NCBI GenBank assembly: GCA_946406115.1
Contig: OX291546.1
Location: 14,501,019-14,565,018, forward strand
Reading direction: 5' to 3'
Length of the DNA stretch: 64,000 bases
Source: Apoda limacodes
Lineage: Eukaryota > Arthropoda > Insecta > Lepidoptera > Limacodidae
Numbering within the stretch: position 1 is the stretch's first letter; every line of letters begins with the position of its first letter. A model generated the notes under the pieces. The model had not been told where the DNA came from. It was given only the letters and a program-made list of their open reading frames with translations, and did no database searches. Made by a program: the position numbers and the translations under genes. Of this stretch, positions 48,901 to 61,150 are shown piece after piece.

Positions 48901-51900
48901 GTTTTAAATAAAACTTCTTTGATTCCCACATTATAGTAACTTGTTTATAACTATAAAATGGGTAGAAAATACAAACACGCAATCAAAACACTAAAGATTT
49001 CAAGACAACCTGACTGACTTCTGACCGAAAACAAAAGGCTTCCCTTTTTCAGTCCTTTGTGTACGGAGCCCTAAAAGAAATATCTAGGTATCTACTCGTC
49101 CAATAAGCACATGCCTTTCTGGGTTACAAATCCGATTACGGAATGTTGTTATAGTAATCAGTCAGCCGGTGTATGAATATTAATAAGACCTACGCATTAT
49201 TATGCCACGCCTAAAGGAGACAACATCTAGCCAAACCATGGCGTACTATTAAATCAGTGCTATTCTTAGTATTATACTAGCTTTTTCCCGCGGCTCCGAC
49301 CGGGCTACATTTAGTTATCAGCGTGGGATTTCGACGAAAACTCTTTGATATAGCAAGCTATAGCCATGTAGTACTATTACTTATACTGTGTTACAGTTAT
49401 AGTTCCTTCACGTGATATTCTTTTATTCCTGAGGAAACTTTTACCAAGACAAAAAGCTCAATTTTTTCTCCGTCTCTTCAGATATCTCTGTGCCAAATTT
49501 CAGCTCAACTGGATGCTCCGTTGCGACGTGAATGAAGTACGATTAAACAAACTCAGTTTTGCATTTATAATAATATTACTATTAAGTATGGATAAGAACG
49601 TCCCGATCTCCTAATAAGGTGAGATATTGTAATTTTTTTTCATAATTATTTTGTAATCAAATACAAAAAAATATTCATCACCAAAGTCATCACCTGCTTA
49701 CCCTGCTGTGTGATTAACCACTATAAGGGATTATTCATCAGGCAAATAGCCCAACTGACCGCCAAATAAATACTAAGTCGCCTGAAACCAAAATACATAG
49801 ATTCAGCCGGGACCGACGGTTTCACGCGCTGCCTGAAGAACGGGTAGGCGGAAAAGCTTACGAAGGAAGTATGCCACTAGCAGTCATCCATACAATCATC
49901 ATCAAACTAACAATAAAAACTCTTTCAAAAAAAAACCCCCGAAAACAAATCTGGTTCCGCCACTGTAAGTAGATATTATGAACTGAATTAAGGACAATGA
50001 CTCATAAAACTAAACTTTTCAAGAAAAATCTATGACTGTTTATGGTAAAACATTCCGATTAATTTTGTTGTACATAACTTACTCATATAGACGATCGAAG
50101 CAAAAAATAAAACGGTGCCTAATTAAAATTTTGCGAGCAAATATTTACTAATATACTAAATATATGTACTGTCATTTAAAAGACGTTTAGTTAATTAACT
50201 TAAAAATCACCTTTAAGAACCATATCTGAATTTACTCATATGTTATTATGGGCAGTTTATACCTAAGAATACTAAAACTAAACCATGTGTACCTATATAT
50301 ACTCGAATATCTTTAATACCACTCTACATTACATTCAAAAGGACCATCTCTCTCAAGTCCTCTTTTTATCTAGGGTTGCCTCAGCCGTTGTTAGTTTCAA
50401 CTACAGAGGCACAGGAAAAGAAGCTTAAGCCATAGTCCACCGCTTAACAGCCAGGACCGGTTTGACGTACCCTTGGAGGTACCCACTCGGCGATCACCTA
50501 TCCAATGACTGACCTCGCCCGACTTTGTTTAACTATGCAAATCGCTAGACAAATGTTACTTGGCCATAAGCTCCCACATTTATAGGTAATCTGCTACTTT
50601 TTTGGTATTTTTAGTAGGCAAATCTATCGAGTTTATGACGACACAAGTAGTTTTAGATATCGTGTATCGTTTTACACAGCTTTTATCTTTACGATACAGA
50701 CACTTTCTACCTTTGATGCTGCACTGCATCCGCGTAAACATACCAAGTTTTATCGCAGTTTAAATATTAACCATCGCTTTTCTTTGAACAAAATCATGTG
50801 TATTTCATAGAATTACCGATGACGGAAGGCAAAAATTATTACGTTTCTTATATCTCGTTCCTATATTGCTCTTCAAGGTCAAGTTTTCTTTGAAAGCTAC
50901 CAGATTAAGTATAATATTTTGGTGCTCGAATCTCAGCGAACGTGCATAATTAGCGCATTTTATAAAACTAATTGGCTATATGTCGCTTTTGATCATATAA
51001 AAGCATTAAATAAGATTGTTTACTCTTGTTAACATCTAGTTTCAGGCTCATATAAGATATTTACTCCTTTGACTTTGATGCTATGTCCCACAGTTCCCAT
51101 TACTAGAGTGATCAGCAAATTATTAAAACTAAATAGAAACAAAAATTTATGGTTTTAAATAAATGGAAACAATTTAAGCGTAGTGGCATTTATTGAAGAT
51201 AAGTTTTGTTGATTTACTATAGAATAACTCTAAAAATTAAATATGGTGACAAAGGATGTCCTATTATAGTCCTAACTTTGATTAAGTAGCATTATAGAAG
51301 TACTGATGAATGCAATATGGCACGGGATCCAATAACCGCTGCAAATGGCTAAATAATTTGTTAATATTATCAAATAAAGAAATAATTAAAAAACTATGTA
51401 AGTTTTATATACTGAGGCGTATAAAGATATGTTTATAATCATCGAACACTTTATCAATAAAATTATTTTTGCAAGTTCAGTACGCATTCTTTACATAACA
51501 GTTAATAAGACATTAACTCTGTTACGCATATAAAATATAAAGTGATGGATGATGGAGTGGATCGCCCTCTTCATATATATTAATTTCGAAAAATTTTAAC
51601 ACTCAGCCACGGCATTAAACTGTTTATCCTATGAATACTCCTAAATTGGCATTACGTTAATGAATACCTGATCAATTACACAAGTAACGGCACGCGCTGA
51701 TTTCTGCTAAGAACATTACTGGACTAATCGCGCTTATTCAATGCATTATCCGGATCTGCATAAGATAATTTATCTTGTAAATGCACCTTGTACGATAATA
51801 ATTATAGAATTTTTTGCACTTTACCTGACTGTAACAAGACGACTACGAGTCGAAATAGTCCTGCAAACTGAGCCCAAATGTGGTTCTATAAACGTTTATT

Positions 51901-52646
51901 GGAGTTCTTTAGGACTAATAACACATTGTCCTAGGATACTTGCATGGCCACATTTTGCTATTTGGGTGTAATAAAGACGATAGACATTACCCGGCTGTTT
52001 AGATCATGAAAACTTCTCTTTTGGATCCCCCGCCCCCTTCCCTCTGCGGTTAGGGGTAAAAACACTTTGCAAAACGCATAATGAAGCCATTATGGCCCTA
52101 AGTTATTGTTACAAACTTTATAAATATTGCATAGTATATGGTTGGCAGTAGTAACCGAGGATACGTAAAGTAATTCAGTGAAGCTCACTTTCTCACCCGC
52201 AGTCTCCGTCAGACTGAGTGGGAGGAGTCAAAAATGCTGCAAACAGCATAACTTATAAATCGTACTAATAAAGCTTACCTACAAAGATAACTAATTTACT
52301 AACGCGGGAAAATTAGATGTCATCATTAGCGATGATATTTTAACATGATTGGGTATTATATTATTCTCAGTGTAGTAATAAACACTTCCTCCTTAAGGCT
52401 AATTAAATAATAATTAATTTGGCTCGAAACCACGCGTATACACACGTCATTTCTTTTTGTATTGTTACTAGTCACGAATAAAACGATTTGTGTATGCAGT
52501 GCCCAAGGAATCTAGTAAACTCACCGGATTGAAGTATGTGATTCCCATCTTCTTCAGGATGGGGATAGCGATGTCCGACCTCCACGTGGTGGGATTGCAA
52601 GAGCCTCCCAGAAACACTTCGCACGGCGACGGGGACGCCTCGCTAC
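39914..52646 (-). CDS. raw: Protein Raw homologue with two deoxyribosyltransferase-like domains (5' end missing)
   Basis: Nine exons on the - strand: 52525-52646, 46514-46725, 45679-46031, 45097-45198, 43902-44102, 43315-43473, 41691-42090, 40445-40611, 39914-40054; about 615 codons. Phases agree except between exons 4 and 5. Domain 1 (exons 1-3) has 'CEVFLGGSCNPTTWRSDIAI', 'YFNPQVEDW' and 'LDSETRAVGASVEAAHLA', the nucleoside 2-deoxyribosyltransferase-like (Nuc_deoxyri_tr2) pattern. Exons 3-6 form a helical, then disordered middle. Domain 2 starts 'HDVYLGGAF' in exon 6, is split by a charged insert in exon 7 ('RDRKSRTVPDDDDIQFRDR'), and ends with 'SRVLVFSLSSSAPCFSAMVL' and 'VRDYNRGRHYLADLAQ'. 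It lacks the Glu seen in domain 1. Drosophila Raw limits JNK signalling in dorsal closure; a similar role here is inferred. At least one upstream exon must exist, as exon 1 begins in mid-codon. Confidence 0.7.
40660..40925 (+). repeat. Dispersed retroelement-like repeat in a raw intron
   Basis: Begins 'aactagcttttacccgcgg', includes 'caaaatttcatcttaatggg' and 'gcgtgaagaggtatcat', and ends 'gctttcgcatttataataa'. This is the common lepidopteran 'acccgcgg' repeat type, in the same order as 49272-49595. It contains the palindrome at 40810-40852. Confidence 0.55.
40810..40852. repeat. Perfect 19-bp inverted repeat with 5-base loop
   Basis: The arm 'aaaatttcatcttaatggg' (40810-40828) is followed by 'ctgta' and its exact reverse complement (40834-40852). 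It lies within the dispersed repeat, in the raw intron between exons 7 and 8. Confidence 0.9.
42091..43314 (-). other. raw intron between exons 6 and 7
   Basis: Holds a G-rich unassigned block at 42340-42470 with a G run of about 17 bases (42411-42427), otherwise AT-rich sequence. Donor 'cct|gttagt' and acceptor 'ttttacag' are read on the - strand. Confidence 0.5.
44690..44765 (-). repeat. tRNA-derived SINE scrap
   Basis: On the - strand 'gtgggttcgataaccgc' matches a pol III B box context, followed by 'aagacaaatatttgt'. Only part of the tRNA-like head remains. Confidence 0.45.
47517..47712 (+). mobile_element. tRNA-derived SINE copy
   Basis: The head reads 'ccttagtagctcagttgaga', an A box as in tRNA genes, followed about 22 bases later by a decayed B box ('agttagatccc'). 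The body 'cagttgtctgatacacattt' and 'gcttagtttgagccagaggg' fits lepidopteran SINEs. It is no tRNA gene: the stem complementarity is poor and the head runs into the body. Confidence 0.6.
48539..48660 (+). mobile_element. Second tRNA-derived SINE-like piece
   Basis: A B-box-like 'gttcaaattcc' lies at 48576-48586 after 'agggtaccgaaggatcaggg'. The A box is not clear, so only the 3' half of the head is supported. Confidence 0.4.
49272..49595 (+). repeat. Dispersed retroelement-like repeat in a raw intron
   Basis: Starts 'tactagctttttcccgcggc' and ends 'gcatttataataatattact', with 'ctgtgccaaatttcagctc' and 'gttgcgacgtgaatgaa' inside. Same block order as 40660-40925 and 60928-61150. Confidence 0.6.
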
Positions 52647-53039
52647 CTGCGCAACGCCATACATCAAAATATCACTAATAAAGTAACACTTCATTAGCAG
52701 TAGGGGTTTGAGATAAACATGTCCAGAATAAAAAAAAAACATTTTAGTTGAACTGTAAGAACATCTCGCTAAAACTCGAACTCAAATGAAGAAGCCAATT
52801 TTATTCTCATCCATACACATGGATTTTCTTGTTTCCACTGCCGTAACTGAGTCAGCTATAAGTCTTGGAAAGAGGCCGAAGATTCTTAGACTACAATCGA
52901 AGTTGTAGCGACCTATCGACCTTTTCTTAAATATCACAATAGAATAACACTTTTAATCCCGTGTTTTGCTAATAAGCACGCGGCGATTTCAGGAAGGTCG
53001 AAAGGCCTACAAACTTGGGTTAGGAGAAGTGTCTCAGGG

Positions 53040-53880
53040 CTTTATCCTGCTAAAATACATCCCAGACGTTTACATTAAAAAACGCATTAAACGGGAACGC
53101 GTAGCGTCACCCACCACCTATTGACCTATAGACCTCGGAAAAATGTTTTGTATACTCTTTGACTGCCTCTTCTTGTGATGAAAATCGTTGAACGCGTAAC
53201 TAATTCTTAAGTTATGTTAAAAAATTAAAATTAATTTGTCTGACTGGCCGTGTGAGGACGCATTATCGTGGTGCAAGGTGATACGGCGTCTACGGCTATT
53301 TTTACGGAGTTAGTCAATAACTTCCGGCAAAGAAATGGTCGTGTACGAATCACTATCACGGTACCACGATTCTCCAAAGCGACCGGAGCTACGTGTCTAG
53401 TTACTTAAAAAAGAAGCAATTATTTGCTTAGAGGCACTTTGCACGCGCGCCCCTTTGGTTGGTTTTGGCTCATCTTGAAAGACCCATACGCTCGACTGCT
53501 GCTTTGTTTTGGGGTCGAAGCAATAAATCCATGTTTCGTCATCTGTTACTATATCCCGCACCAAATTTGACGCTTGTCCTTTTTTTTTAAGTCTTAATCA
53601 AATTGTGTAGGATCCACCGAAGGCACAGCTTTTACACAACCAAATGTTTGTGTACGATTGATTGTATTTGACTCATGCCTATGCCCAAAGATGCCCGGAT
53701 CTCATGGTAGGTCACATGTCTGTCTGTCTGTTTCGATCATACGGCGCACAGCATCGATGCTTTTGTTGTCCACAGCGGTGGACGGGCGACTACCATGATA
53801 TTTAAATAAAGATACGGTATCTTCATATTTTTCGAAATCTGAATCTAGGTTTTAACAACGACTGCAAAAGATAATACGGA
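53040..53880 (-). pseudogene. mariner transposase remnant
   Basis: On the - strand, in order: 'AVRRMIETDRQTCDLP' (about 53760-53710), 'DDETWIYCFDPKTKQQSS' with the first catalytic Asp (about 53545-53490), 'LHHDNASSH' with the second (about 53278-53250), and 'EEAVKEYTKHFSEV' (about 53180-53140). The spacing and blocks are those of mariner (DD34D) transposases. The N-terminal helix-turn-helix is largely gone and there are frameshifts between blocks. Inverted ends were not identified. Confidence 0.75.
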
Positions 53881-54239
53881 ACGTGAGAACCAGAAGAAGA
53901 TAGCTATATTTAGACAGTGACATGTGATTAAATTAAATTACGACAATTGTAGAAACACGAAAAATTTTAATCGTAGAAAATCATGCTACGAAAATTCACG
54001 GGTTGAATCCATGGTAATGTCGACACGCAATTTCTAAAATTACGCCACAATGTTTAAACAAGTGACATTCAGATGAAACAAACTGTATTCTACAGCCAAA
54101 GAGTTTATATTTAAATGTTGTAATTACTTTTTAAATATTCTTTATATAAGTGGCCACTTCCGGAAACATATAGTGTGCCCTATGTATAACCTAGTACTGC
54201 CACTTCAGCTCACTGATTCTGCGAGCTATGTTGATAACT

Positions 54240-54620
54240 TTATTAGTTCCCTTCCGGAAGTCCTCATTTCGGATTCGACTCAGTAACTAGTGGACTAGCC
54301 CTGCTCAGGTCAAAGACCTTCGTCTTCAGAATCTGCTGCAGGTGACGAAAAGACTTGACAAAGCTTGCCAAATGCTTTGACTAACTAGATCCTCCTACGG
54401 CTATCTTCTCAAAGTTTCTTCCGGCCAACTCGGAGATATGAAGATTCTCTCGCATAGGAGTGATATCGGTCGGCTTTGATAGTACTAAAGAAGGGTTTAG
54501 TCACCCTTTTTGAAGAATATTACCACCACACTTTCGTTCCAAATTTCCAGTAGTACTGCACTTACAGATGACGATTGATGACATTGAAAAGCTTTGCTAA
54601 CTTTTGAAGCAACTTGCGCT
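54240..54620 (-). pseudogene. LINE reverse transcriptase fragment, N-terminal part
   Basis: On the - strand, broken frames read 'LAKLFNVINRHL' then 'VVVIFFKKGD' followed after a short gap by 'SRPISLL', as at the start of LINE reverse transcriptase domains, and continue toward 54240 with a decayed palm region. The clade is uncertain. Confidence 0.5.
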
Positions 54621-54869
54621 CCACAAACTTTTAGAAGCTCCAGTCGACGTTATGCTGTCGTCGCCTGGACTTTGTTGTTCTAAGCTGTTTCAGAGTCACC
54701 CTAATCTTGCTTTAGTCATCGTCCTCGATGAAGTGGTGCTTCAGTTTATCACTTGGATCTTCCTTCCAGAGATGTATACCTTGCCGTGTGTAATCGGAAC
54801 CGTTATCCTTAGATTAGTTCAGCTTTTACAGATATATCGGATTTTTTGATTTGAAAAAGAATAAATCTG

Positions 54870-55515
54870 GTTTGAGGAAAAATAAATTACTATTCAAGTA
54901 CCTCCTCTATGCTGATAACTTGGTGATCCGCGCAACGATAGCAGTGAAGTGTCAAGGAATAGTAGGTAACAATTATGTAGCAAAAAAGGAAATGAATAAA
55001 AACAGTTGTAAGTTTCATCTTTACATTCAGTCAAGGTTTTTGGAAGAAATAAATCTGTCACATAATGAAAAGATAAGGAGGTCCTATAAAATCTTGTGAA
55101 TAGGGCGTTGCATACCTTTGATAGTCAGATTTTATTTGATAATGAACATTCAGGTATTCATATTATATGATGTGAGTTGGTGATGTATGGTAAGAAAATG
55201 AGAGTAGAATTAATGCTGTGGAAATGGCTTTGAGAAGTGAGTGTGAGTGAGAACTTCGCGCCTTCAGCGTTACTTTAAATGACAGGAAAAGATGCAGATT
55301 GATACAAGAGAGCTGTGGAGTGAAAAAAGATGTAGATAGTGACAAGGATTAAGAAATTTATGTTCAGGCATAAGGCTTGTAGAAATGATGAATTAAAAAA
55401 GATGTACGACACAAATTTTTGAAAAAAAATTAAATGAAGGGTAGATAATGACCTCCTCGAACATACCTGTATATAGTGGAGTGTTCTTAGAAAAGGTGAG
55501 GTTAAGTGTACGTTA
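54870..55515 (+). pseudogene. LINE ORF2 fragment with 'YADN' in place of 'YADD'
   Basis: On the + strand 'KYLLYADNLVI' appears at about 54894-54930, where a reverse transcriptase would have YADD. Farther on 'RESCGVKKDVDSDKD' (about 55305-55350) and 'RKGEVKC' (about 55490) resemble the C-terminal end of lepidopteran LINE ORF2. Orientation is opposite to the fragment at 54240-54620, so these are two insertions or an inversion. Confidence 0.5.
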
Positions 55516-56220
55516 CAATCGAAAAACGATTAGCTCTAAATATGATTTCTAAATAAATTAGGAAAAACTGACTCTAACCATTCGAAGAATAGGTTACATA
55601 TAGGTAGGTACCCATAAAATATGGCTTACCAATTAACAAACCAACAACCAGTTTCTTTTTTCTACATTTTTTTAACCTGAGGCTTTCAATTATTTTTAAT
55701 TAATGTTCATAAAATGAATCATGTTTTTTACAAATTAAAAATAAAACAACGAAAGATATACAAGATATCTACATGTAGTAGATATGTAGGTACATTCGTA
55801 CCTGACTAAAATAATATTATTACCATTCCATTTTGTTTGACTATGTTGGCGCAATAACAACAGAAATAAGCTATAAGACAAAATCAACATATTGCCAAGA
55901 TATGAAGTGACAGACCAGTCATCGTATACACGTGCATGCACATTGCACCGAGCGTCATATGTGCAGCCACGTGCTTAGGAATCGAACTACCGCTTTTCAG
56001 TCATCAAGACTACAGTTTTTCCTGTCTTTAAGAGTGTGCCAAAGCATGACTGAGAAAGCGAGATGAATAAATACAAATGCATAAGAAAGGGACAAGTATA
56101 TAATAATTGTTTGAAAATTAATAAGAAAAGTTTTCAAAAATATCTCTATGTCACGATCTCGACTGACGTCTAAACTACGTTTTTTTAATAATCTGATGCT
56201 TATTGTTATTTATTTATTTT

Positions 56221-56347
56221 TATACCAAAAAGGTGGCAAACAAGCTTACGGTCCGCCTGATGGTATGCGGTCACCGTAGCCTATGGACGCTTGGTGTTGC
56301 CAGGGGTATCACTCGCGTGTTGCCGACCCTTCAAAAATCTAATACCT
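56221..56347 (+). repeat. TIR-bearing dispersed repeat, 5' two thirds
   Basis: 'tataccaaaaaggtggcaaa' then 'ttacggtccgcctgatggt' to 'ttgccgacccttcaaaaat'; the other end is missing. Confidence 0.7.
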
Positions 56348-59300
56348 TATAATACAGCACTGTTCAAATATTTTTTTATCGCTTAAAGTATACGCAATTA
56401 TATTTTGGGTTGTGTCACGACTTCCAGTATGTACTCTATTCAATTGATTTTTTCAGGAAAATACGGTTAATAGCATAAAAAAAAATCTCTGCTAATAAAG
56501 AGATATGCGCCACTCTTAATGAAATATTAGGCTATATCCTACCAATGTTCAGTTACATAATAGACTTGTTTTAGCAAAATATAGATTAGATTTATAAGAT
56601 GATTGAGAGTTGGTCTAACAATAATGTTGCACCAAGCCAAAAGTGAGTTCTTGCTGCACGAGGGTAAGTAACAAGAACTCAGTCGTACAGCGAATAAAGT
56701 TGATAAAAAGTAAAAAGATTGACCAACAGCTAACAGTCATAAAATTCTGATTGATACGCTTTCAAATATCTTGTTCTTAATTTTTCTGGCTAGAGGATCT
56801 TTATTGTATAAAGTTTGCCTCAATTTAAATTTTCTTAGGCGTTAAAAAAATCCATTCTATTATAATGCAATTTTAAGTGCCAATAAATTCGGAAAATCAG
56901 TAAATAAAGTACCTAATTAAGTATATTGAAACCTGAAAGAAGTTACTTTCCGCTCGGTTAAACGATCTACGATTTGTTTCTGCCCGTTTTAAACTTTAAT
57001 TTTCATTTGACCAGAAATAAATTCTACAAATCTCCCATCTAATACTCATTGCTTGTCCAATTGATTAACGATTAAAATATAAAATATAGGGTCTATAATA
57101 AAGTATTGAAAATGTGTGTTTTGTTATAAGTAGAACCTATATAATTACACTTAACAATCTATGTCACTTAACAAGATGTTTGTTTCTAGGATAAAGCGAG
57201 GCACGCAAAAGAGGTACAGCTAATTGCAACAATTGTAGCGCGGTCGGACACGCAACTCTACAAACGTAAGCGGTTGTACGCAGACTTAGTTGACATAGAC
57301 ATAGGATTATATATACATAGATTGACATATTTATACGCATAAGATAATTACATGCAGCTATAGTTTAGTTATACTAATCATTTTAATTTGATAAAGGCAA
57401 CTAGAATTCGACAATGCATGCGTTTTACCACTTGGACTCAGTTTGTTTATTATATACGTATATATTATGATATATACGTATGAATATTACGTATGGACAT
57501 AAATACAAAAATTAAACTTGCTTTTAAAATTAAGGTACCTAGTGCCTAGTGGTGGATACGAAACCTATTCCTTCGTTTGAATTAACCACATCAGTTGATT
57601 AGTTCCATCCTAGTGTGATATATTATTATAAAACAACACCGTCTGGCTAAATTTCTAATGTATTAAAACAACAAGAAAGTAATTAAGTATTGCACGGAGA
57701 GTTAATTTAGCCTATTCATGACACGAAAGTGATGCGAACGTGAAAGTTGCAGTTGCTTACTTAAATTTCACACTTGCGTGCGTAAAACTTTACACCTGTG
57801 AGGTCGTAACTTTGTTAATAGATGTATAATATGATAACATCTCGGTTTTAATCCCCCAGAAGAGTGTAACAGTAGCTGGATTGTGTATTCAGTAACCACT
57901 TAAAAAGTACTTGAGTCATAGAAATGAGGGAATTACTAAATAATCACTTAATCATTAACATGTTATACGCTATAACAGTAGAATACTTATGTGTAGGTAA
58001 ATGTATCTATTGTCTTAATAACAGTAAAACATATTTAAACGCATTTTAAACTCCTTAATAAACCTATTTTGTGTGACACTAAAATACTAGTTTTTTTTTA
58101 CGTTCAAGAGCAGAAAATAAACATAAACGTTTCTAAAGAGAAGTCATTTAAAATTAACAATTAATAATAGTAACCATAACCAAAATTAAGTTAGTTTAAA
58201 TGAGTATTTTGTTAAAAAATTACAATTTTTCTAAACTATACAAGCAGGCACACATTTCCTATCGAATCTAACGCAAACATACACCGATGATTCTCTTAGA
58301 CCTTCCTGTACTTATTACAATAAAGTTAAGTTAGTTGGTCGATCAATACGGTAACGCGTACAAGTGATGAGTACCTACACTATAAATGAGAAAGCACTAA
58401 TACAAGGTGAGTAACGCTAACGGGTTCGTTCAACCAAAGGTGTTCACATTATTGTCTGCGTGGGCTGCCGATACTCCACTAAGATATTGTAAGATTCCAA
58501 TAAGAACCACAACACCTACGTACATACCGATAGATTTTACACGCACTAACAATTTAAGGCGTAACACAAATCTACTTTGTAGCAAATCTTTAGTTTGACT
58601 TTTCGATGAAGTCATTGGTAATCGGTATTGGCTCCGCTTGTATTAAAAACCACAAACCTAAAATAGTCTGCTAAAAACAACAGAAACATAGTTCACGTTT
58701 AATTGTTAAGGTGAATCCGATGCAATTATATTCATACAAACTGCGTTACAATACAAGCTTCAAGTAATAAAGATTTAGACTGCGACTCAAAACGCGTTAT
58801 TATCATTTATCGCTTTTTGCCATATTCGCTTAAAGCATATTCATCCATAAAATGCAACTGAATTAATTAATGGCCAGAGTTCTCATTAAAATAATGAAAT
58901 GTATAAATTTATCAAAAATCATGATATTTAATTATTGACTGGCATTTTATGAATAGGTATATGATTTTAGGACTATGGTAAATAATCATACAGGTCATTA
59001 TCGCATTTCGAGTGGCGGATTATTAAAAATTAGATTAGAGAATATTAAGAGGTATTTGGATATTTCGTAAAAGCATTTTGTATGTTTTTTTTACGTTGGA
59101 TTTACCTTAAAGCGACAGAAATACACTTTACGTTTTATAGTTAGAAATAAAATTGCACGATTTTTCATTTTGAAGACTTGGCTAAGTAACAAATCAATCC
59201 AATTCGGGACGCACGTTCAATGCCAAAACGAAAACGTAAACAACGCGTTGGTCAAGTCAAGAGTCGCACTACGAATCTCCTTCGCGCACCCACACCTCAC

Positions 59301-60069
59301 ACAAATATAGACTAGATAAATTACGTAGAGATCAAAAATATTAAAGTAATAAAATAATATTTTCACGATATTTTAACAGACTATTTCTTATTAAAAAAAT
59401 CGACCTTTTGCCACAGCTGCTTTCTGCACGAAAAGAAAACCACCTATGTGCACAAGAATTATGTATATATACACTAAAAAACTATTTTGTTTTCAATTAA
59501 TGAAGAGCAGCAAATTTTTGTTAATGTAATAAATAATATTTACTATAAATCGAGACGCACAGGGCACTATCATTGTTGTCGGCGGCATGACTGCAGACGC
59601 TTCGATGTCCGGAAATGTAACATGCGGACAGTCCACCGGCACGAACAGTCCGCAGCCAACTGGCGATTCTCCCGTCCCATCTGTCTCAGCAGATCATTTC
59701 CGTATTTTAAAATATTCCGTTTTAACTTCTCTAGTATCTTATACATTTTAATGATCGTGATGATGATTAAACATCATCTCATCTGTGAACAAGATAACTA
59801 TTCATCGTGATCATTGGGTCTGAATAATAGAATGAAAGTTGTTAATTTCCGCCCTTAACATTAATTCGGATGGGATGTTTCGGTTACTTATTAGAATCAA
59901 TAATTGAAAGTTGGAATCGATTAATTTTGAAATATTACAGACTTCTGTAATTAATTATCAATGGAAACCCTTATTTTCCTACTTGTCTTATAAAATTCTG
60001 CCTTCAGATTCAATAAAACTATGATCTAAGCTTAAGGGTATTGTACAATCAGGTTTCAATGTGTGAGAA
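56348..60069. other. AT-rich non-coding region, probably raw 5' intron or intergenic
   Basis: No exon, transposon coding piece or RNA gene could be supported. Opposed open frames at 58407-58615 on both strands have no recognisable content. A mildly GC-richer stretch at 59200-59320 might be a promoter or untranslated exon, but nothing decides this. Confidence 0.4.
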
Positions 60070-60600
60070 TAAATTCCCCGCCGATGGCGAGCGGTAAAGA
60101 AATCATCATTCCAATCAATTCCCTAGTACACAGCACATTGTACAACGGTAGAACACACACAGAACAAACTCTCTCCTCAGACTTAAGGAATCGATGTGTT
60201 GATTAGAGTTTCTGGTTGGAGATATATAGAGGCGTGTTCTGTAATTGCGGAGAGAATGGCGTTTTCGTAGCGGTGAACGCGCATATTTACGTCTTGATTG
60301 GGTTAAATCGGACCAAGTTTTCCCTGGAATTTTCGACACAAGATCTGCCCGTTTTTCCTCCACATCAAAATAAAGGTAGTTTGCACGGTCCGTCTAATAG
60401 GCGTCTCTAGTATTGTCATCTGCATTGCAATGTATGATGTGGATGGACAATATATCATTTATATGCAGCAGAAACAGTGTAGGAGACAGTACAGAGCCTT
60501 GCCATACGCCAACATTAATATGCATCCTATCAGAGCAACCAACGTAAACTGCGGCTTGTATGCGTCTGCCGGAAAAGCCACCCATTTGTACAAACCCTGG
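60070..60600 (-). pseudogene. Jockey-type LINE ORF2 fragment with mutated active site
   Basis: On the - strand from about 60590: 'VWQGSVLSPTLFLLHINDIL', then 'HCNADDNTRDAY' where the family has YADD, then 'VEEKRADLVSKI' and, after frame drift, 'LRREFVLCVFYRC'. This is the reverse transcriptase palm and the region after it. It shares its blocks with the fragment at 16685-17190. Confidence 0.7.
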
Positions 60601-60927
60601 GTAGTCAGTCCATAGGATGGCAACTTTGACAGCTTCTTTTCAGAACGAAAATAGGCCTCTAGTTTAACATCTTACTGAGCTATTTTTCAGTTTTCGTTTG
60701 AAATTGATTAAGTTATGCTTGTCCTTTTAATATTTATTATTATGTCAATTCAATATATATTCAGACTTTTTAAATCTATTCACAAGAATATTGAATCGAT
60801 GAATTTCAGCATTCTCATTCCCAATTTCGGTTGATTCTTATAATATGCACATCCTAGTGCCATAAGAGCCCATTAGTATTATGTAAATTTATAATTTAAT
60901 TACCAGTACTGGTTAACATAATAATCT

Positions 60928-61150
60928 TATGTCCTTTTCCGTCCCTCCAGCTATGCCTGTGCCAATAATGTCACCACGTTGTTTTCTGCGTTGCGACGAC
61001 AAGGAATAATCTATTCCTGTGGAAATAGTCCCTTTCCATAGAGACAAAATTGGTATCCTTTACGCTTTTCTGACTCTCTAGCACCAAGACTTAGGCTTTC
61101 TTACGACGTAAAGGAATTAACTACAAACAAACAAATTTCGTTTTTATAAT
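60928..61150 (+). repeat. Dispersed retroelement-like repeat, 3' part
   Basis: 'ccgtccctccagctatgcct', 'gttgcgacgacaaggaat' and the end 'caaatttcgtttttataat' follow the block order of 49272-49595. A second set of related blocks at 61080-61150 suggests a partial tandem copy. Confidence 0.5.

Larger units (their letters stand above)
46726..52524 (-). other. raw intron between exons 1 and 2 (5.8 kb)
   Basis: Contains a tRNA-like SINE (47517-47712), a second SINE-like piece (48539-48660), the right-end block of the 413-957 repeat near 49040-49080, a retro-tail repeat (49272-49595) and an unassigned repeat at 50440-50560 that shares 'atccaatgactgac' with 490-560. The rest is AT-rich. No nested gene is recognised. 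Confidence 0.6.

Noticed and set aside
58407..58615. Overlapping open frames on both strands
   Set aside because: No family text on either strand, no splice or start context that stands out; symmetry of open frames is usual in such sequence.
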